Assembly (NCBI GenBank): GCA_911728455.2
Contig: OU452234.1
Coordinates: 7,475,531 to 7,539,530, forward strand
Reading direction: 5' to 3'
Length of the DNA: 64,000 nucleotides
Origin: Marthasterias glacialis
Taxonomy: Eukaryota > Echinodermata > Asteroidea > Forcipulatida > Asteriidae
The notes beneath the pieces are model-generated. The model did not search any database. It was given only the letters and a program-made list of their open reading frames with translations, and was not told the DNA's origin. Position 1 is the stretch's first letter, and each line of letters begins with the position of its first letter. A program made the translations under genes and the position numbers. Shown here in pieces: positions 58,245 to 64,000 of the stretch.

Positions 58245-60500
58245 TTGAATTTTGAACATGGACAGCCCCAAATGGCAAAACAAAAAATCAGATTGATTAC
58301 ATCCTCATTCATAAATGATGGAGATCTAGTATCAGTATCACTAAAACCTACCCTGGTGCAGACTGTGGAAGCGACCACGAACTGCTTGTTGCAAAACTGA
58401 AAATCAGGCTGAAAGCAACAAAACAACAGCAAACTGTCACTCGTTTTGATCTGAGCTCTATACCTGACGGTTTATGGTGGAGACAAACAACAGATTTCAT
58501 GCATTAATGGATCAGGAAGAGGAGATGTCAGCCGATAATATCTGGAATGAGATGTAAACTGTTACTATAGAATCAGCATAACGCTCAATACCAAAGAGAA
58601 AATGGAACAAATCAGCCTCAGTGGGTATCAACACAAACATTGGAACTCATTGACAAGCGTCGCAAACTGAAAGCAACTGGTAAAGACCCAATCAATGAAA
58701 ACAAGACAAGGAGAGCTTTGACAAGGAGATGGACAGGCAGCTTAGACAAGATAAGACCAAATTCTGCAACGATCAATGCATGAAGCTCGAAAGAACCAGT
58801 TACCAAAACCGATCGAAAGATGTTTATGCTGTTGTAAAGAAACTAACCAACAAAACCACAAACCATCTGAATGTTGTCAAAGCAGTAGATGGTTCAGTAC
58901 TGACAGAAGCTGATGAGATTAAAGCTCGATGGCAGGAGTATTGCGAGTCACTATATAAGAGAAAGGAGCCTGCAAATACAAAAACAGTGCTTGATCCGTA
59001 TGACGATGAACCAAATATATTGATAGCTGAAAAAGCTGTCAATAAAATGAAGAGTGGGAAATCACCTGGTTTTGATTACATTCCTGTAGAGTTAATCAAA
59101 GAAACTGGAGAAATGGGCATTAAAGTGCTTCATAAGCTGTGCAATCGTATATGGTCTACGAAAGAGTGGCCAGAAGACTGGACTAAAGCAGTTTTTATCA
59201 TCTTACCGAAGAAGGGTGACACTCGTGAATGTCAAAATAATAGAACAATATCCCTTATTTCACATGCCAGTAAAGTCCTGCTTTACATAATAATGGAGAG
59301 ACTCGACCAATACTTCGGGAGAGAAATTCCAAACAACCAGGCTGGTTTTAGGAAGGGAAGAGGATGCCGTGATATGATTGCAAACATCCGATGGATCATT
59401 GAGAAATGCGGCAAAAACAAACAGCCACTCTACATATGTTTCATCGATTATGCTAAAGCTTTCGATTCTGTGATGCATGAGCAAATGTGGGTGGTACTGG
59501 AGGAGATGGGCTTTCCGACACATATGATTGACCTACTAAGAGCGCTGTATAAAAATCAGGCAGCAACGGTGCGGACGCCATGTGGCAACTCAGAATGGTT
59601 TGATATTGGGCAGGGAGTCCGCCAAGGCTGCATTGCGTCTCCGCTTTTATATAACATCAACGCTGAGCGCGTGATGCGCATTGCCTTGGAAGGCTTTGTT
59701 GGTGGCATAAAGATTGGTGGTCAAGAGGTGAACAATATCCGGTATGCAGATGATACAACGCTACTGGCAAAATCTCAAGCTGAATTACAAGATCTGATCG
59801 AGCGCGTAAGGATTGCTAGTGAAGATGCAGGTCTACTTCTCAACGTTAAGAAAACCAAGATCATGGCTTGGTTTAATGGTGATGAGCCGGTACTGATAAC
59901 AGCAGGATGTTAAATGATTGAAGTCAGCTTTATCACAAACAAAGGTGGTAGTGCGAAGGAGGTGAAACGAAGATTAGCAATCGCCAGGCAAACTGCCATA
60001 GACCTGTCAAAAATTTGGAAATCACACGACATAGCTAAACGAACTAAGATCAGACTCATGAATGCACTTGTCTTCAGCATTGCATTATATGGGTCTGACA
60101 CATGGACATTGACACAGAATGAGAAAACAAAATTTTTAGTTTTGAGCTTTGGTGCTGGAGGCGAATGCTAAACAGTAAATTGCAAGACCGCACAACTAAC
60201 ATCAGCGTGCTAGAGAGTGTCCATAACCCCAAAAGCCTAGTAAATACCATACTACAGAAGAAACTTATGTATTTCGGGCACATTGCAAGAAGAGATGGGG
60301 AAAACCTAGGGAAGCAATGTATGGACGGACGTGTTGCTGGTCGCACCAGCAGAGGAAGGCCAAAGGCGAGGTGGACAGATAACATTCGAGCACTTAATGG
60401 GGGGAGACTGTATGGCCTGAGGAAGACCGCACTGGACAGGGACGCGTGGAAGGAGTTCACTTGTCGGATCACCACGGGACAGCTGATGCCCTAATGGACT
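58245..60500 (+). pseudogene. RTE-like LINE, nearly intact reverse transcriptase
   Basis: 58245-58560 is a frameshifted endonuclease end with YPGADCGSDHELLVAKLKIR, the conserved SDH motif. From ATG 58729 a 394-codon frame covers the reverse transcriptase. KSGKSPGFDYIPVELIKETG lies near residues 105-124, and FIDYAKAFDSV is motif A near residue 240. GVRQGCIASPL is motif B near residue 297, and RYADDTTLLA with catalytic YADD lies near residue 337. A single TAA at 59911 interrupts the frame, which continues in phase from 59914 (RTKIRLMNALVFSIALYGSD). A frameshift near 60150 leads to the last piece (KKLMYFGHIARRDGENLGKQ to the stop at 60494). So the RT core is complete, but one stop and one frameshift, plus 5' damage, inactivate it. 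It copies its RNA into DNA at the target in active relatives. Confidence 0.9.
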
Positions 60501-60999
60501 AAAGAGAGAGAGATATTACAAAGATCGTTTGGAAAACATGAATGCTTTTACCAAGAGTTATCCCAGACCATAAAAATTCATCAAAGTACAACGTAATTTG
60601 ACTTTAATTAACCGTTAATTGTTCAATCTGAGCACCATTGGTACAATGTTGTGTGGATTGCACCGCTTTTCGCCGCTCAGAGTTGATTGCAAAGTTGTAC
60701 ACAAGTGTGCACTCACCTGTTTTTCCCACGTAAATCCAATGAGGTTTTCCGCTGTTTGCCAGTGATGCGAACCTATACAGGTTTTTGTTGGGAAAACTGC
60801 AAACATGAATGCTGCGGGGTAGCGCTATTTTTTAGCGTTAAAATTTCATATTGTGTTCTCAGATATTAGTATGGCTTTCATTAACGAATTATTATGATTT
60901 CTCATATCCTGTTTCGCCCTCTATCGGTAGATGTTTTTCTACATGAAACTTGCAGAATCTTTGCATTTTAAGGGCTTTCAATCAAAGGCATCTCATAGG

Positions 61000-61830
61000 A
61001 ATAACAGTTATACCACCTTGTAAATAACAAAAAATCATAGCAAAGCAAACACGTTTTCGTCATTGTGACGTCATCAGGTATCAAGTTACATTAATTCAAA
61101 GTTTAATAATGAAGAAATCATATCTCCCGAAGCACATGTCGTAGAGTCATAATCTTTGTGCCATTTTGTAGCGTCTAGCACAGGTGACATTTTACTCAAA
61201 CATATGACCCCAATTTGACCTTTCCTTGCGGTCCAAACAGGAAGTTCATACCTTTAAAACGTCATATCTCCTGAACTAAATTCCATAAAGTTGTAATCTT
61301 TGTGTTGTTATGTAGCTTACATCATATGTGACATTTGATTTACAGGTGTGACCCCCATTTGACCTTTAGTTCCGGTCCAAACAGGAAGTTCAAAATTTCA
61401 AAATGTCACATCTTATGTGCAAAATGTTGTAGAGTCATAATCTTTGTTCCATTTGTAGCTTACATCACATGTGACATTCGGTTTTTAGCATGACCCCACT
61501 TTGACCTTTACTTACGGTCCAAACAGGAAGTTCAAAATTTCAAAAAATCACATCTTATGTGTAAAATGTCATAGAGTCATAATCTTTCTTGTTCTTTCAT
61601 AATCTTGTTTCATAATCTTTCTTGTTCTCGCATTCTTGTTATCAATTTATCTCAATAACTGTTCATCCGATTTTAATACTTCTTTCAGTTATAGACTTGT
61701 TTGATGTTGTAGATGTGCAATTTGGCTTGTTTGTGTCTGTCGTGTCAGTGTCCGTGTACAAATTGTATGGCTCAAAAAGTGTAACTATTTGTTACAACAA
61801 AAACCCTAAATTTTCAACATAAATTAAAAT
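61000..61830 (+). repeat. repeat family R3, copy in units of about 150 bp
   Basis: Three to four units repeat gtcatagagtcataatcttt, the acatgtgacatt and tgacccca.tttgaccttt words and ggtccaaacaggaagttc. The tgacccca..tgacctt block is the inverse of the AGGTCAAATGGGGTCA block in the 32560-34610 copy. TGACGTCA occurs at 61067. The end matches 58130-58240. Confidence 0.6.
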
Positions 61831-62362
61831 TAGGTTTCGATCTTACACATATTTAAAAGGGACTCTCTTGAGGAACATATTAAAATTGTGTTTTGCAAAA
61901 AGTTGAACTTTTCTGACTTCAATCCAAATATGTAGCCCAGAAGCCCGGATATGGCTTTTTCTGTATTACCAACCATAAAGCACAACGTCCAACTATGTAT
62001 TTTATCACGCACAGAAATGCCTACTGTACTCCCATGCTCTTACCTGTTTTTTTACGTAAACTGCTGGCTGTTTATCGTGACATGTTAATTGTCAAACACA
62101 ATACACAGTATTTAAAAGCCTGACTGACTGTTGTGATCTGCACATTCAGTTGTAAGCATGCTTTAATCTCCAAACAAAATGTAAATTGTTCACATGTAAA
62201 TGTTTGGTTTTTTGTTTGTTGTGTTTTAAACCCTTGCATATTTACCCATTTGATGTTAAATTATGAGATATGATTTTCTTCAGCTTGTACATAGTACTTT
62301 TGTAAATCATAACAGTTGTGAATTTTACTCTTACTTTGTGTTCTGTGTTTTCCTTTTTACAG

Positions 62363-62478
62363 TTTTGGGAGTATTTGCTCGTAAGCTTATTCAACAAAGA
62401 ACACAGTTTGGTCCATTTATCGCCCCAAGAGTTCCCAAATTGGAGACCGTACCACCTGATAATAAACTCATCTTCAAG
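62363..62478 (+). CDS. PRDM10/PRDM15-type gene, first PR-domain exon
   Basis: After a pyrimidine-rich ttttcctttttacag the exon starts with TT, completing a codon from one carried base, then reads LGVFARKLIQQRTQFGPF and IAPRVPKLETVPPDNKLIFK. It ends AAG|gtagta in phase 0. GVF...I..RTQFGPF is the opening of the PR (SET-related) domain in PRDM10 and PRDM15, where it follows the knuckle after a short linker, just as the join with 43949-44104 would give. The rest of the PR domain and the zinc fingers must lie to the right of the window or in exons not recognised before its end. PR domains of this subgroup mostly mediate protein contacts rather than proven methyltransferase activity. Confidence 0.85.
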
Positions 62479-64000
62479 GTAGTATTTTTGTGCAAAATTG
62501 GGGAAAAAAATCAATCTGCATAGTCCTTTTGACAAATTGTGTGAGTGAGCATGTGTATGCATTCAAACGGATGTCATTGGTGATTGGTTGGTATTGCTGA
62601 ACAAAAAAGTTATAATAATGAGAATGTCAATACAAAAGCTATGGATTTATTTGATTGATAAATGTGTGTTTCTGTTCCTAAAACCCAAAGAGTTATAAAA
62701 AGGAATGGAATACTGTGTCTATGTTTTTGGCATGTGTTGCTGGCGGACCTCCCCCAGACCTGACCTATAGTCAAAGTGAAGGATTGGTAATTATCAAAAC
62801 AAAATATTTAACACATTAGATTCAACTGTGTACCAATCTTTGTGACAAATATTCCCATCTGAAATACTGTCAAAGTTAAGAAGACGGCATTTGGAGACAT
62901 CCTGCCTCCCTGCCCTAGTGTTGACATGTCAACTCCTTGCTTTTTAAAACAGTCAGTCCTCTTCACTAAACTTATGTAGATCCACTACTAATGTCTTTTC
63001 CCATAACCAGTTGTTACCTACATTGCCCCACTGCATGGCTGCCATCTTAGTCTTCTTCCTTTTCTTAGCGCTAGGAAAGCTAGGACATGTTTCGCCAAGC
63101 TCTCTGTTAAGATTCCTTTCAGACTTTTTATGTGATTTATTTGTAAAGTTTCGATGATTACTCACGATAATAATAATTTTATTTATAATGCGCCAGTTCC
63201 AGCCAAGACTGTTGAAAGGCTCACGACATAGGTTAAAGCTTGACAAAAGGGATGTTGCTCCATGATGGGGTTGCAGGAAGCTCCTCAGAACCAACTACCT
63301 CTTTAGGAAAATATCATATGAACTTGAGTTTGACCCCAGCATTGTTCACTGATGGAACTACATGTGTCCCAGCCAGGCTAAGGCAAAGGCTTTGGTGAAC
63401 CCACTGCCTTGGCTGCTGCCATCAGGATTAGCTAGAGCATAGGAAGGCCGATCTGACTGTTAAGGACGTGTACACGTGCCCAGTGCCTAACAAAGCTTGA
63501 AGGCCCCACACAGGGGAACAGTGCTTTGGCAAGCTCCGGATCCCATATGGAGCCCCTGTTTCATCCACAAGTTTTCCAACCAGGGGTCTGGTATGGAAGG
63601 CGAACCATCCCATGCCCTCCATAGTGATGTTTAATGGAAAGCACATGGCACTACTGTTGCTGTCTATGTACCTTATAGAGTTACAAACCCACCAGGGACA
63701 GGCAAGTGACTGGCCTTACCTTTCTGATGGTGGATCAGGGTTAGATCTGTGCAAGCCAGCATAACCATCCTTAGATGATTAGCCATGTCCCTATCAGCAT
63801 TCACCCATCCAACCAATTGTCCAGCACGAATAGCTCACTCAAAGTTTATTTGTGGTATATTTTCACAACGATATTCTCAACAAAAATTTCTGGAGCGGCC
63901 AAGTCTTGCCATATGTCTACACAGTTACCAGCCATGGGAGTGGTGCTCAACCTACATGTATAGGAGGGCTTGGCCCACCTGACAGACAACCGAATAGACA
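62479..64000. other. no further exon recognised; unclassified repeat-like sequence
   Basis: The continuation of the PR domain was not found here. 63160-63260 has an aataataattttatttataa tail like 42040. 63380-63960 is GC-richer. On the - strand it gives short frames such as MGWFAFHTRPLVGKLVDETG, possibly an old mobile-element piece, but no family can be named. Confidence 0.35.

Noticed and set aside
1..64000. CRISPR arrays, bacterial operons, ribosome binding sites
   Set aside because: The direct repeats present are transposon-related with no regular spacers, and split exons and LINEs show a metazoan nuclear sequence.

Overview
The window looks like a gene-poor, repeat-rich stretch of a metazoan nuclear genome. 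It is AT-rich, has no dense operon-like coding, and carries split coding exons with clear splice signals. The mobile elements include CR1/L2-like and RTE-like LINEs, a tRNA-Leu-derived SINE, Ty3/gypsy, pogo and hAT elements and many foldback elements. Together with frequent tacatgtac-type words, metazoan histone 3'-end signals and PRDM-family exons, this suggests a marine invertebrate, perhaps an echinoderm or related deuterostome. The phylum is an inference.

Layout. 1-3.2 kb: two decayed CR1/L2-like LINEs on the + strand. 3.2-12.7 kb: no convincing gene. It holds a SINE, a 44-bp perfect palindrome inside a 9-bp target duplication, an element with tandem-palindrome termini, and several dispersed repeats. 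12.7-17.4 kb: an array of long hairpins ending in a 4.2-kb pogo-like element with inverted arms of 400-560 bp and a dead transposase on the - strand. 18-24.6 kb: a palindromic MITE, an unrecognised coding-like pseudogene, a candidate exon, a LINE fragment, and an internally deleted Ty3/gypsy element (gag-protease joined to the tail of Pol). 25-36 kb: mostly intergenic or intronic, with a second palindromic MITE, a hAT fragment and a 2-kb repeat rich in palindromic motifs. 36.8-41.7 kb: a LINE endonuclease fragment and a LINE reverse-transcriptase fragment. 43.9-62.5 kb: two exons of a PRDM10/PRDM15-type gene, in matching splice phase, separated by about 18.3 kb. That interval holds a complete hAT-type element with a second inverted-repeat element nested in it (carrying orphan histone 3'-end signals), a small unrecognised two-exon gene, LINE and gypsy fragments, and a nearly intact RTE-like LINE.

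How the parts relate. The only host gene recognised with good confidence is the PRDM-family gene, which starts left of 43.9 kb and runs off the right end. Nearly everything else is mobile DNA, nested several layers deep. The best candidates for something undescribed are the histone-type stem-loops inside a transposon, three unrelated TA-ended foldback elements that all make 9-bp target duplications, the pogo element with long hairpin-bearing arms, and a repeat family that spreads ETS-, CRE- and DR4-like motifs.
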